Below are positions 51,020 to 60,272 of a stretch of 64,000 nt of DNA, one piece after another; the stretch's first letter is position 1, and each line of letters starts with the position of its first letter. Below the pieces are notes generated by a model, which was not told where the DNA came from, did not search any database, and was given only the letters and a program-made list of their open reading frames with translations. This DNA is from Chitinophagales bacterium (lineage in GTDB: Bacteria > Bacteroidota > Bacteroidia > Chitinophagales > Chitinophagaceae), in assembly GCA_017303415.1 (NCBI GenBank), contig JAFLBJ010000001.1:3038001-3102000 (forward strand), read 5' to 3'. Made by a program: the position numbers and the translations under genes.

Positions 51020-52249
51020 GTGCGGCGAATCCCTTCCTATATAATCAACCGGGAGTTCACCCTTTTTATCCTTGTCCGGATACTGTTTATCGCCGGATTA
51101 AGGATGACCCCGGTACTTATGGGTTGGCAATTGTATGAGATCACGGGAAGTAAACTGGCCCTGGGTATGCTGGGATTAAGCGAAGTGATCCCGGCGATCC
51201 TGCTGGCCCTTCCTGCCGGGGTACGGGTAGATCATAGTAATAAACACCGTCTCATCACCTTTTGCATTGCCGGCTACCTGTTCCTGATGCTGGCCCTTCT
51301 CTATCTTAGTTCGAAATGGTCTCCGATCACGGGTTCCCGGTTCTGGATGGAATGGAGCATTTATCTTGTTTTCTTTGGCACCGGTGTTATTCGCGCCTAT
51401 AGTTCCCCGGCTTTGAACTCATTTTTGGCCCAACTGGTACCCGCACAAGCCCTGGTAAAAGCTGTATCCATCAATAGCATGACCTGGCTGGTAGCGGCTG
51501 TGGCCGGGCCTGCCCTGGGAGGTTTATTACTTGGCTATGCCGGTATCACGGTTGCGCTAACCGTCAGTTCTTCTTTATTGGTGATGGCCCTGATCCTCTT
51601 TGGTTTTATTGCCCCTAAGCCGGTGAGTTGGAAAAAAGGGACCACCAGTACCTGGGATGGGGTTACTGAAGGGTTGCGTTTTGTCATAGGACAAAAGGCG
51701 CTCCTGAGTGCCCTTACCATTGATATGTTTGCGGTATTGTTTGGTGGAGCGGTGGCCTTGCTCCCTGTTTTCGCCAAAGATATCCTGCAGGCCGGGCCCA
51801 TCGCGCTTGGATGGTTGATGGCCGCTACTTATCTCGGCAACTTTGTCGCGATTGCCTGGCTCACCGCCCATCCGCTAAAAGGAAAGCAAGGGCGAACACT
51901 GATTTACTCGGTTGGAGGGTTTGGCCTTAGTATCCTTTTGTTTGCCTTGTCAGAAAATGTGTGGTTGAGTTTTATAGCCTTGTTTGTAGGTGGTTTGTTT
52001 GATGGGGTAAGTGTCATCATCCGGGGCACCATTGTTCAGTTATTTGTACCGGATGAAATGAGAGGGCGGGTTTCTTCAGTGAACTCCATCTTTGTCAATT
52101 CCAGCAATGAACTGGGGCAGTTTGAAAGCGGGGTAACAGCCTCGCTGATGGGAACTGTTCCTGCTGTTCTTTTTGGCGGCACGATGACCTTGCTGGTGGT
52201 GGTGGTATCGTGGTTTAAGGCTCCGAAGTTGCGGGAGTTTGAGTATTGA
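51020..52249 (+). CDS. MFS transporter
   Basis: A 409-residue major-facilitator protein with about twelve hydrophobic helices. The N-half has TPVLMGWQLYEITGSKLALG and SEVIPAILLALPAGVRVDHSNKHR (the family A-motif analogue). The second half has VFAKDILQAGPIALGWLMAA and IRGTIVQLFVPDEMRGRVSS. This pattern resembles EntS-like MFS exporters, but the substrate is unknown. The start codon is GTG 51020, 5 nt after the deoxynucleoside kinase stop, so the gene is probably in the folK operon. Confidence 0.88.
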   Translation: MRRIPSYIINREFTLFILVRILFIAGLRMTPVLMGWQLYEITGSKLALGMLGLSEVIPAILLALPAGVRVDHSNKHRLITFCIAGYLFLMLALLYLSSKWSPITGSRFWMEWSIYLVFFGTGVIRAYSSPALNSFLAQLVPAQALVKAVSINSMTWLVAAVAGPALGGLLLGYAGITVALTVSSSLLVMALILFGFIAPKPVSWKKGTTSTWDGVTEGLRFVIGQKALLSALTIDMFAVLFGGAVALLPVFAKDILQAGPIALGWLMAATYLGNFVAIAWLTAHPLKGKQGRTLIYSVGGFGLSILLFALSENVWLSFIALFVGGLFDGVSVIIRGTIVQLFVPDEMRGRVSSVNSIFVNSSNELGQFESGVTASLMGTVPAVLFGGTMTLLVVVVSWFKAPKLREFEY

Positions 52250-52267
52250 GGGAAGAAGGAATATTCC

Positions 52268-52750
52268 TTATTTCTTATTTTCCATCAACTTTTCAAGAAC
52301 CAGGAAAGTGATCGCACAAAATTCCACATTTTTTAATGTCAATTGTTTTCTTTTCAACAAAACATCTTCATCGGTATAAGGGAAACGGGCACAATCGGAG
52401 GGGCGTACATCGTAAATGGAACAAAAATTATCCGCGCCTAAAAACGGGCAGGGAGCCGATTTTACTACAAAATCTCCTTCTTCATCTACGCGTAAATAAG
52501 TATCGATAAATACGCTTTCCCTTTGTCCGAGGTGACGACTGATCCGTTTGATATCCGGGGTCTTGAACCGGGGGGAGTAGGATTTACAACACCTGGCACA
52601 GGACAGGCAATCCACTTTGGCCGTGGCTTCCACGTGGATATCCTGTAATTCACGCAGGACCTTGGTACGGTCGGCCCGGTTCAGAAAGCGCTCGTAGGCC
52701 TTTTTATGCTCAGCGGCCTTTTTTTCCCAATTTTCCGGCAAGGAGTGCAT
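52268..52750 (-). CDS. YkgJ family cysteine-cluster protein
   Basis: A 160-residue cytoplasmic protein with the YkgJ zinc/iron-chelating cysteine pattern: VDCLSCARCCKSYSPRF (about 47-63), CPFLGADNFCSIYDVRPSDC (about 100-119) and EFCAITF. Family members are thought to bind Zn or an Fe-S cluster; a role is not known. ATG 52750 (MHSLPENWEKKAAEH) is preferred because the upstream extension is not conserved. Convergent with the MFS transporter; its 5' end faces gcvP. Confidence 0.9.
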   Translation of the reverse strand: MHSLPENWEKKAAEHKKAYERFLNRADRTKVLRELQDIHVEATAKVDCLSCARCCKSYSPRFKTPDIKRISRHLGQRESVFIDTYLRVDEEGDFVVKSAPCPFLGADNFCSIYDVRPSDCARFPYTDEDVLLKRKQLTLKNVEFCAITFLVLEKLMENKK

Positions 52751-52824
52751 GGTGCAAAGAAAGGGAAAAAGGCCTCCAGAATACACAAATTATACAAGAC
52801 ATGGAAAATCTCCCTGTACAATGC

Positions 52825-52832
52825 TAAATTTG
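52825..52832 (+). promoter_or_regulatory. -7 promoter element (TAAATTTG) of gcvP
   Basis: An exact TAnnTTTG match 19 nt before the ATG at 52852. The short leader excludes a glycine riboswitch directly upstream. Confidence 0.55.
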
Positions 52833-52851
52833 CACAACTTTTTTTAATCGT

Positions 52852-55725
52852 ATGAACCTCTTTGAACTACAGCAAAACGAATTCAGGTCCCGGCATATTG
52901 GTCCGGGGGAAAAAGACAGCCAGGAAATGCTTCGCATCATTGGAGAACCCTCGCTTGAATCCCTGATCAGTAAGACCGTACCAGCAGATATCCGTATGGC
53001 GCAGGCCCTTGACCTGCCGCCTGCGATGAGTGAAAATGATTACCTCCGTCATATCCATGAGGTTTCCCTGAAAAATAAATTGTTTAAGAATTACATAGGC
53101 CAGGGTTATTATGATACCATCACCCCGCCGGTCATTCTCCAGAATATTTTTGAGAACCCGGGATGGTATACCCAATACACGCCCTATCAGGCGGAGATCG
53201 CCCAGGGTCGGCTGGAAAGTTTGTTGAACTTCCAGACCATGGTAAGTGACCTTACCGGTCTCCCCATTGCCAATGCATCCCTGCTCGATGAGGCAACTGC
53301 TGCGGCAGAAGCGATGACCATGTTCTTTAACATGCTTAACAAACAGGATCATATTGAGCGTCCACGGTTTTTTGTAGACAAGGAAATTTTTCCGCAAACC
53401 AAAGACGTTCTTTATACCCGTGCCCTGCCTGTAGGCATAGAATTGACAGAAGGCGATTACAAACAGGCCGGAATTGACGCTACTTATTTTGGCGCCATCC
53501 TGCAATACCCCAACGACAAAGGCTCGATTGAAGATTACCGGCCATTTATTGAGAAAGTGCACGCCGCCGGCGGCTACGTTGTTATGGCCACAGATCTATT
53601 GGCCCTTACCCTGCTTACCCCTCCGGGTGAATTGGGAGCTGATTGCGCAGTTGGATCCGCCCAGCGTTTTGGAGTACCTCTTGGATTTGGAGGACCGCAT
53701 GCCGCTTTCTTCTCCGCCAAAGACGATTTTAAACGCAATATCCCAGGACGTATCATAGGTGTAAGTGTGGATGCACAGGGACAAAGGGCGCTCCGCATGG
53801 CCCTGCAAACCCGGGAACAACATATTAAACGGGAAAAAGCCACCTCAAATATCTGTACAGCCCAGGCCCTGCTCGCGAATATGGCAGCCATGTATGCTGT
53901 CTTTCACGGTCCGGAGGGATTGAAACAGATCGCCAAACGCGTGGCCCTGCTTACCCAGGTCGCTGCAGAAAGTATTGAAGAAAGAGGATTTGACCTTGTA
54001 TCAGATACCTTCTTTGACACTTTCACGGTAAGGACCAATGAACAAGCCGCCATTCGCGAAAAGGCCGAGCGCCAACAGATCAACCTTCGGTATATGGGGA
54101 AAGACCTGATCGGTATTTCCATTGATGAAACCACCAACGTGGCCGATCTCTTTGATCTGATCAACTGTTTTGAAAATGATACAGACCCGGTTGCCTTTGA
54201 GATAGCAGATGAGATCACCCTGGATCATATTCCAACCTCATTGACAAGGACCTCCCCATATCTTTCGCATCCCGTTTTCAATAACCATCACAGCGAAAGC
54301 CAGATGATGCGGTATATAAAAACGCTGGAGAACCGCGACCTATCGCTGAATCATTCGATGATCTCATTGGGAAGCTGTACCATGAAATTGAATGCCGCTT
54401 CTGAAATGATGCCCCTGAGCCTGCCGGGCTGGAGCAAGGTGCACCCTTTTGCACCTGCTGACCAAACTAAGGGTTATCAAAAGATCGTAGAAGAATTAAG
54501 TGAATACCTCTGTCAGATCACTGCCTTTGATGCATGTAGCCTGCAACCAAACAGTGGGGCCCAGGGTGAATATGCAGGACTGCTCACCATACGCTCCTTT
54601 CACGAAGCCAATGGTGACCATCACCGAAAAGTAATGCTTATACCGATATCTGCACACGGTACCAATCCAGCTTCAGCCGTGATGGCGGGTATGAAAGTGG
54701 TTGTGGTAAAAGCACTGGATAACGGATATATTGATGTAGATGACCTGAAGGCCAAAGCCAGCCAATACGCCCACGAATTAGCGGGCATCATGATCACCTA
54801 CCCCAGTACCTATGGTGTGTACGAGGAAACCGTTAAAGAGATCACCCGCATTATTCACGAACATGGCGGACAGGTATATATGGATGGTGCCAATATGAAT
54901 GCCCAGGTAGGTCTTACCGCACCCGGATTGATCGGCGCAGATGTGTGTCACCTCAACCTGCATAAGACCTTTGCCATTCCGCACGGCGGTGGTGGCCCCG
55001 GCATGGGCCCCATTTGTGTAAAAGAACACCTGGCCCCTCATTTACCCGGACATGTCAATAATAGCCAGGATGCACGAACCGGAGCCGTCAGTGCGGCCCC
55101 CTATGGCTCAGCCTCTATCCTCCTGATCTCCTATGGGTATATCCGGATGCTAGGTAGCGAAGGAGTAAAAGCAGCCACGGAATACGCCATCCTGAATGCC
55201 AACTATATGCGGGCCAAATTGGAGAAGGATTTTGATATTCTCTATACCGGCTCCCAAAATACCTGCGCCCATGAATTCATTGTGGACCTAAGGCCATTTA
55301 AAAAATCGGCCGAGATCGAAGCAGAAGATATTGCCAAACGCCTGATGGACTATGGCTTCCATGCCCCCACCATGAGTTTCCCCGTACCCGGCACCATCAT
55401 GATCGAACCTACAGAAAGTGAAGATAAAGGCGAACTCGACCGTTTCTGTCAGGCCTTGCTCCAGATCCGCCAGGAGATACGCGAAATCGAAGAAGGCAGG
55501 TCAGATAAAAAGGATAATGCGTTGAAAAATGCTCCACATACGGCCGCAGTAAGTACTTCAACTGAATGGAACCATGCTTATAGCCGGGAACAGGCGGCCT
55601 TTCCACTTCCTTACGTGAGACTGAATAAGTTCTGGCCTTTTGTAGGTCGTGTGAATAACACCTATGGTGACCGAAACCTGGTTTGTACCTGCGAACCGGT
55701 GAGTAGTTATGCTGAAACTGAATAA
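52852..55725 (+). CDS. gcvP: Glycine dehydrogenase (decarboxylating), P-protein
   Basis: The P-protein of the glycine cleavage system, decarboxylating glycine and passing the aminomethyl group to the lipoyl H-protein; cytoplasmic PLP enzyme. The 957 residues form a single-chain, two-half protein: N-half with RHIGPGEKDSQEML, YTPYQAEIAQGRLESLLNFQ, and GADCAVGSAQRFGVPLGFGG. The C-half has LGSCTMKLNAASEMMP, PNSGAQGEYAGLL, HGTNPASAVMAGM, and NLHKTFAIPHGGGGPGMGP with the Schiff-base Lys near 705. It ends EPVSSYAETE. gcvT and gcvH are not in the window. Two small-RNA-like units follow. Confidence 0.98.
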   Translation: MNLFELQQNEFRSRHIGPGEKDSQEMLRIIGEPSLESLISKTVPADIRMAQALDLPPAMSENDYLRHIHEVSLKNKLFKNYIGQGYYDTITPPVILQNIFENPGWYTQYTPYQAEIAQGRLESLLNFQTMVSDLTGLPIANASLLDEATAAAEAMTMFFNMLNKQDHIERPRFFVDKEIFPQTKDVLYTRALPVGIELTEGDYKQAGIDATYFGAILQYPNDKGSIEDYRPFIEKVHAAGGYVVMATDLLALTLLTPPGELGADCAVGSAQRFGVPLGFGGPHAAFFSAKDDFKRNIPGRIIGVSVDAQGQRALRMALQTREQHIKREKATSNICTAQALLANMAAMYAVFHGPEGLKQIAKRVALLTQVAAESIEERGFDLVSDTFFDTFTVRTNEQAAIREKAERQQINLRYMGKDLIGISIDETTNVADLFDLINCFENDTDPVAFEIADEITLDHIPTSLTRTSPYLSHPVFNNHHSESQMMRYIKTLENRDLSLNHSMISLGSCTMKLNAASEMMPLSLPGWSKVHPFAPADQTKGYQKIVEELSEYLCQITAFDACSLQPNSGAQGEYAGLLTIRSFHEANGDHHRKVMLIPISAHGTNPASAVMAGMKVVVVKALDNGYIDVDDLKAKASQYAHELAGIMITYPSTYGVYEETVKEITRIIHEHGGQVYMDGANMNAQVGLTAPGLIGADVCHLNLHKTFAIPHGGGGPGMGPICVKEHLAPHLPGHVNNSQDARTGAVSAAPYGSASILLISYGYIRMLGSEGVKAATEYAILNANYMRAKLEKDFDILYTGSQNTCAHEFIVDLRPFKKSAEIEAEDIAKRLMDYGFHAPTMSFPVPGTIMIEPTESEDKGELDRFCQALLQIRQEIREIEEGRSDKKDNALKNAPHTAAVSTSTEWNHAYSREQAAFPLPYVRLNKFWPFVGRVNNTYGDRNLVCTCEPVSSYAETE

Positions 55726-55794
55726 AATTATACGATAAAAAAAATTTTAATTTGATCTTGGTCAATAGTTAAAAAATACTAACTTCATTACCTT

Positions 55795-55857
55795 ATTTTC
55801 ATAAGATAAGGTTTAATGGTTGACCCCGCTATTCTTAGCGGGGTCATTATTTTTTTA
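55795..55857 (+). ncRNA. Candidate small RNA, copy 1 (duplicated unit)
   Basis: A unit of about 63 nt containing ATTTTCATAAGATAAGG, then TTTAATGGTT, then a terminator stem GACCCCGCTATTC/TTAGCGGGGTC with a T-run (55822-55857). A -7-like TACCTTAT precedes it at 55789-55796. The same unit recurs 156 nt downstream. Its conserved 5' segment lies outside the terminator stem, so this is more than a duplicated terminator. Small RNA status is inferred. Confidence 0.5.
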
Positions 55858-55950
55858 TACTATGTAAAATGGCATGTCATTGAAAAGGGACAAGGATTTG
55901 AAAAAAAACTTGCTTTTTATATGATTCAATTTTCTTTATCTTTAACTTGA

Positions 55951-56010
55951 ATTTTCATAGGATAAGGTTTAATGGTTTGCCCCCGCTATTCTTAGCGGGG
56001 ACATTTTTTT
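55951..56010 (+). ncRNA. Candidate small RNA, copy 2 (duplicated unit)
   Basis: Nearly the same 60-nt unit: ATTTTCATAGGATAAGG, then TTTAATGGTTT, then a CCCCGCTATTCTTAGCGGGG terminator (55981-56000) with T-run 56004-56010. TATCTTTA at 55937-55944 is a close -7 element about 6 nt before the unit. Its T-run overlaps the stop codon of the convergent histidine kinase gene. The similarity of both copies across about 50 nt, with different sequence between them, marks a recent tandem duplication or conserved RNA family. Confidence 0.5.
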
Positions 56011-57319
56011 AAAGGGCCATGGCCAGATCCTGTGGTTTTTCCAGATTGGTTGCAAATTGGGCCCGGATCCGGCATCCTTTACCAGGTGCGGAATGGATAT
56101 CCATCGTCCCCTGATAGGCCAGCAGCCGGCTTTGCATGTTTCGCAGCCCCACCCCGGATTTTGCATCTGCCGGGTCAAATCCTTTGCCATTGTCGGTGAT
56201 CTCTAAGGTGACCAGGTTCCCCTCAAAACGCAGTTGAACAGCAACCTTGGTGGCAGACGCATACTTGGTGATATTATTTAATTGTTCCTGAATGATCCGG
56301 TAGATCATCAGTTTATGTTCATTTTCAAGCACCCCTTCTTTTAACCCTTTCTCCTTCCATTCAAACTCAAAAGAACTGACCCGGTTGATATTTGCCACCA
56401 GGTTTTGAACAGCTGTGGCAAGACTCATTTTGCTAAAGACAGGGGATTGAATACTGGCAGACAGTTGGCGAATCTCCGTAATGGAATCGGTTATCAACTG
56501 AGTAGTTTCTGGCAACAGGTTTTCGCGATGTTCAGGAAACCTGGCCATATCCATCAGGTACATTTTAGCCACAGAAAGTAACTGACAAACATTGTCATGA
56601 AGTTCCCCCGCCCAGCGGTTTCTTTCATTCTCCTGTGCCTTGATGATGGTACGGGTCATTGCCCGTTTATATTTCAACTGTTGTTTGTAATGTTCAATTT
56701 GCAGATTTCTTAACTCGCTCACATCCTGAACAGCTCCGATCAACCGCACGGGCTTGCCCGAAGATTGACGGATCAGGAAGGAACTGAAAATAACCGTATA
56801 GTACTTATCATCTTCTCCCCGCAACCGCAACTCTGTTTGCCAGGAAATCCGGTTCGAGACCAGCAAGGTCCTGTAGCCCTCCGAAATACGTCCCACATCT
56901 TCCGGATGAATACGCGAACGATACGTGACCCAGAAATTAGGAATAGGTTGATCCGTACAAGGAACAAAGAATTGCATCTTTTCATTTACCAACGCACTGT
57001 CGGTTTGAAAATCATAATCCAGAATGCCTTCGCGGGCAGCTTCATTCAGGGCCTTGAATTTGCGTTCCAGTTTCTCGTTAAGCTGGAATGACGACTCCAG
57101 GTTGCGGTTAAAACGCTCCCCCAAAAAATATATAAGGGCGGCCGAAGCCAATACAAAAAAAATGCCTTTGCTGGCCTGGATCCTGTCCAGCATTTCGGCA
57201 TTTTGTCCGGATATCCGCAAGGCGATCGAATCGCCTACCAGTATCCATAGCACACTCACCGAGAGGTATACCAGCGCCAGTTTACCAGAAGGTGAGATCG
57301 TTGGCATGTTAATTCTCAT
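56009..57319 (-). CDS. PAS-domain sensor histidine kinase (HisKA_3 type)
   Basis: A 436-residue inner-membrane sensor: two helices (about 13-35 and 51-67) with a short periplasmic loop, a linker coiled coil, a PAS domain (about 90-200, ILDYDFQTDSALVNEKMQFF, FWVTYRSRIHPEDV), the HisKA_3 dimerisation region with phospho-acceptor His241 (NRWAGELHDNVCQLLSV), and a HATPase domain (about 330-425: IIQEQLNNITKYA, ITDNGKGFDP, GVGLRNMQSRL). HisKA_3 kinases signal to LuxR-type response regulators, but none is adjacent, so the partner is elsewhere. Stimulus unknown. Confidence 0.93.
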   Translation of the reverse strand: MRINMPTISPSGKLALVYLSVSVLWILVGDSIALRISGQNAEMLDRIQASKGIFFVLASAALIYFLGERFNRNLESSFQLNEKLERKFKALNEAAREGILDYDFQTDSALVNEKMQFFVPCTDQPIPNFWVTYRSRIHPEDVGRISEGYRTLLVSNRISWQTELRLRGEDDKYYTVIFSSFLIRQSSGKPVRLIGAVQDVSELRNLQIEHYKQQLKYKRAMTRTIIKAQENERNRWAGELHDNVCQLLSVAKMYLMDMARFPEHRENLLPETTQLITDSITEIRQLSASIQSPVFSKMSLATAVQNLVANINRVSSFEFEWKEKGLKEGVLENEHKLMIYRIIQEQLNNITKYASATKVAVQLRFEGNLVTLEITDNGKGFDPADAKSGVGLRNMQSRLLAYQGTMDIHSAPGKGCRIRAQFATNLEKPQDLAMAL

Positions 57320-57468
57320 AGTAAATAAAAATGGTGGAGTCCAAATTAGACAAAGGCATACCCTTAATAGGTGATACTATACATAAGAGTTTCTGAGCCT
57401 TGTCACCTATAAGGTCATGCCAATGTCATGGTTAAGGGATTCTACTTATGGAAGGTGATGGGGAAATA

Positions 57469-59271
57469 TTAGTTCAAGTTGATCTGCCTGTCCTTCGGAT
57501 ACTTCACACTATATGCAAAACGGATTTTTCTCGATTCACCGGGAGCGAGTTCAAGTTTCCAGGTCAACACCCCGACATCTTTGTTGTTCATTGCTCCTCC
57601 ATCTTCTTCCAATTCAACTTCAATATCTTTCAGGGTAGAAAGGGGATACTGATCTTTTAACATCATGCGAACGGTATCTTTCTTATTATTCTTCACGGTC
57701 AGTTCATAGGTGATCTTCTGTAATTTATTGCTGCCCAAAAATTTCACGCTGCTAAAGTCTGCCAGTTTTTCTTTTTTCACCACTACCCGCTTATCCCTGC
57801 CCAAGGTAAGGTTCAGGGTATCCTGTGTAGAATTTGGATCGATAAAGGATTTGCCTACATAGGTTCCTTCAAAAATGATATTTGCTTCACCCGGCATCAG
57901 GTTGAGTTTTTCCCAATCCGCCACCTCTGCCAGCAGATAGGAATCCTTGTCCAATCTCGGCACGCTGTAATACTTGTAAAAGGTGGCTAACTCATATTGA
58001 GTAAGGGTAGCCGTTTGCTCTTTTCCATTGGAGGGGATATCAAATGGCATATCAATATCAAAGGAAACATTCAGTTCGTTATTGGACACTGTTACATAAT
58101 CCTCCAACCCGTCTTTGAGTGTTACTAACACTACTCCGTTACTACCTCTGGTGCCGTAAAGAGAAGTGGCTGCTGCATCCTTTAGTATATCTACCGACTT
58201 GATGGTTGAAGGATCAATTTTTGCAAATTCGTCGGCCGACATAGGGGTTCCATTGACAACATACAAGGGAATATTATAATCACTCAGGGAAGCTGCACCT
58301 CGAATTTTGATATTTGATACGGCACCCGGCACACCCATGGTATTACTGTCACTGGAATATCCCTGTATCCGGTTGCTCATCAACCGACGGTCCATCACTG
58401 CCACCGGGTTTATATATCCCAGGAACCAGGATTGCAGAACGGGTGCATTCCCCCACTGATTGGGCAGTGAACTGGAGAGGGAAAGTTTGACTTTCTTCCA
58501 ATCCATTCCGGTTGTTTGTACCATCTTGGCCTTATAGATCAATTTCATGGGCTTTTTGATATCATCTACCCGCACATCATAGGTTGGTGTCCAGTAGGCA
58601 TTGGGGGTGATATAGGAAATATTGAAATCAAAACTCCCGGCCAAAGCGGAATGAACTGTAATATGCAGTCGCCCGGTGGTACGTGAATTCTTTTTCTCTT
58701 CTTCATATACCTGCGCCTGTAACTGATTTTTAATCATGACCCATTTCTTTTCCTGTGTTTGCAGGTTCAGAAGATCATTCTTTATATCCACAATCTTTTT
58801 CTCATAGTACTCCATAAGCTTGGCCAGTTCTACCACAGTCAACCCCTGCTGGCCTTTGATGTCTTTATTTGACTTCAGTACATCCAGTAGATCTTCGGCG
58901 ATTCCCTTTTTCAGGTTGATCTGTGCCAGGTTCTTGTCGACATTTTCGATTGAATCCGAAAGAAATTTGATCCTGGCACTTACTTCGGGTACAGTCAGGT
59001 GGTCGGTGGTAAATTCCACCGCCAGAATGGTTACCCCTGCCGGGCAACTAACCTGCACACTGTTGATATCAAGGGTATTGCTGATGTTTCCCAGCAGAAG
59101 ATCATTGTGACCCTGAATCAGGTTTACCCCCGCAAAATGGTTCAACTCAGCGCCACTTCGATAAATGGTAGCTGATTTGAGCTCGGTGTTCACGACCCTG
59201 GGATCATTTCCGGCATTCACTAAACTAACTGTTAAGAAAAGGCCAATGAAAAGACTGAATATCTTCTTCAT
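57469..59271 (-). CDS. DUF4139 (mucoidy-inhibitor-like) protein with inserted SusC/RagA signature
   Basis: A 600-residue exported protein: signal peptide (1-20), DUF4140-like N-domain (about 25-105, SATIYRSGAELNHFAG), coiled coil (about 105-195), then DUF4139 (about 200-600: YITPNAYWTPTYDVRVDD, WKKVKLSLSSSLPNQ, VLTWKLELAPGESRKIRF). Between its strands, at about residues 315-385 (58119-58330), sits a segment that reads like the SusC/RagA signature of TonB-dependent receptors: IRGAASLSDYNIPLYVVNGT, SVDILKDAAATSLYGTRGSN and GVVLVTLKDG. No barrel is present. Function unknown; a periplasmic or outer-membrane-surface location is likely. Confidence 0.85.
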   Translation of the reverse strand: MKKIFSLFIGLFLTVSLVNAGNDPRVVNTELKSATIYRSGAELNHFAGVNLIQGHNDLLLGNISNTLDINSVQVSCPAGVTILAVEFTTDHLTVPEVSARIKFLSDSIENVDKNLAQINLKKGIAEDLLDVLKSNKDIKGQQGLTVVELAKLMEYYEKKIVDIKNDLLNLQTQEKKWVMIKNQLQAQVYEEEKKNSRTTGRLHITVHSALAGSFDFNISYITPNAYWTPTYDVRVDDIKKPMKLIYKAKMVQTTGMDWKKVKLSLSSSLPNQWGNAPVLQSWFLGYINPVAVMDRRLMSNRIQGYSSDSNTMGVPGAVSNIKIRGAASLSDYNIPLYVVNGTPMSADEFAKIDPSTIKSVDILKDAAATSLYGTRGSNGVVLVTLKDGLEDYVTVSNNELNVSFDIDMPFDIPSNGKEQTATLTQYELATFYKYYSVPRLDKDSYLLAEVADWEKLNLMPGEANIIFEGTYVGKSFIDPNSTQDTLNLTLGRDKRVVVKKEKLADFSSVKFLGSNKLQKITYELTVKNNKKDTVRMMLKDQYPLSTLKDIEVELEEDGGAMNNKDVGVLTWKLELAPGESRKIRFAYSVKYPKDRQINLN

Positions 59272-59412
59272 AAATGTTTTTTCTTACCGATGCGGTAAAT
59301 AGGGATATTACACAAAAACGCCGGGGAATTGCCCTGTCTGCCAGAAATAACAAGACAACCATTTCTCATTTTAATTCGTTAAATTGAATATCCAACCAAA
59401 AACGAAACGATC

Positions 59413-60264
59413 ATGGACCAACGCATCATCCATCTTTACGATGAATACACCCATAAACCGCTCAGCCGCCAGGATTTTTTAAAAAGGCTCTCCCTACTTG
59501 CCGGAAGTACGGCCGCTGCCATGGCTTTATTACCTATGTTGGAAAACAACTATGCCAAAGCCGCGGTCACTACCCAGGATGACCTTTTCACCGAATACAT
59601 AAAATATCCGGGGGTGCCGAATGAAATGACCGCCTATATAGCCCGTCCAAAAGAGGAGAAGAAATACCCGGCCATAATTGTCATTCACGAAAACCGCGGA
59701 CTGAATGCCCATATTGAAGATGTGGCCCGGCGTGCGGCTCGTGCCGGTTATCTGGCCATTGCGCCTAATGCCCTGTCTGCACTGGGTAAAACATTTGCTA
59801 ATGAAGATGAAGCCCGTACAGCCTTCCGTGACCTGAAAGCCGAAGACAATCTTCAAAACTTTATTGCCGGATACAACTATCTCTCGTCAAGAAAAGATTA
59901 CAATGGCCGGGCTGGTTGTGTAGGCTTTTGCTGGGGAGGTGGAATGTCAAACGACCTGGCTGTTAACCTGCCGGGATTAAAAGCAGCCGTTGCTTTCTAT
60001 GGCCGGCAAGCCAATGCAGCCGATGTGCCTAAAATAAAAGCTGCCGTTCAATTGCATTATGCCGGTCTTGATGAACGGATCAACCAGGGTATAGCCGCCT
60101 ATGAAGCGGCACTTAAGGAGCAGGGTACGCATTACGAATTGTATATGTACGAGAATGTGAACCATGCCTTCCACAACGATACGGCCGGCGCAAGGTATAA
60201 TGAAGAAGCGGCCAAACTGGCCTGGGGACGAACCATCGAGTTTTTTGGAAAACATGTAAAATAG
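59413..60264 (+). CDS. Dienelactone hydrolase family protein
   Basis: A 283-residue alpha/beta hydrolase with a hydrophobic N-terminal stretch (FLKRLSLLAGSTAAAMALLP, about 24-43) that may be an export or anchor signal, then the DLH core: YPAIIVIHENRGLNAHIEDV, GCVGFCWGGGMSNDLAV with the nucleophilic Cys near 172 (DLH-type, in place of Ser), LDERINQGIAAYE (Asp) and NHAFHNDTAGARY (His). Family members open lactones or hydrolyse esters; substrate unknown. Monocistronic, convergent with the next gene. Confidence 0.92.
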   Translation: MDQRIIHLYDEYTHKPLSRQDFLKRLSLLAGSTAAAMALLPMLENNYAKAAVTTQDDLFTEYIKYPGVPNEMTAYIARPKEEKKYPAIIVIHENRGLNAHIEDVARRAARAGYLAIAPNALSALGKTFANEDEARTAFRDLKAEDNLQNFIAGYNYLSSRKDYNGRAGCVGFCWGGGMSNDLAVNLPGLKAAVAFYGRQANAADVPKIKAAVQLHYAGLDERINQGIAAYEAALKEQGTHYELYMYENVNHAFHNDTAGARYNEEAAKLAWGRTIEFFGKHVK

Positions 60265-60272
60265 CATCCGTT

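Noticed and set aside
52787-52851. Glycine riboswitch upstream of gcvP
   Set aside because: The predicted leader is under 20 nt.
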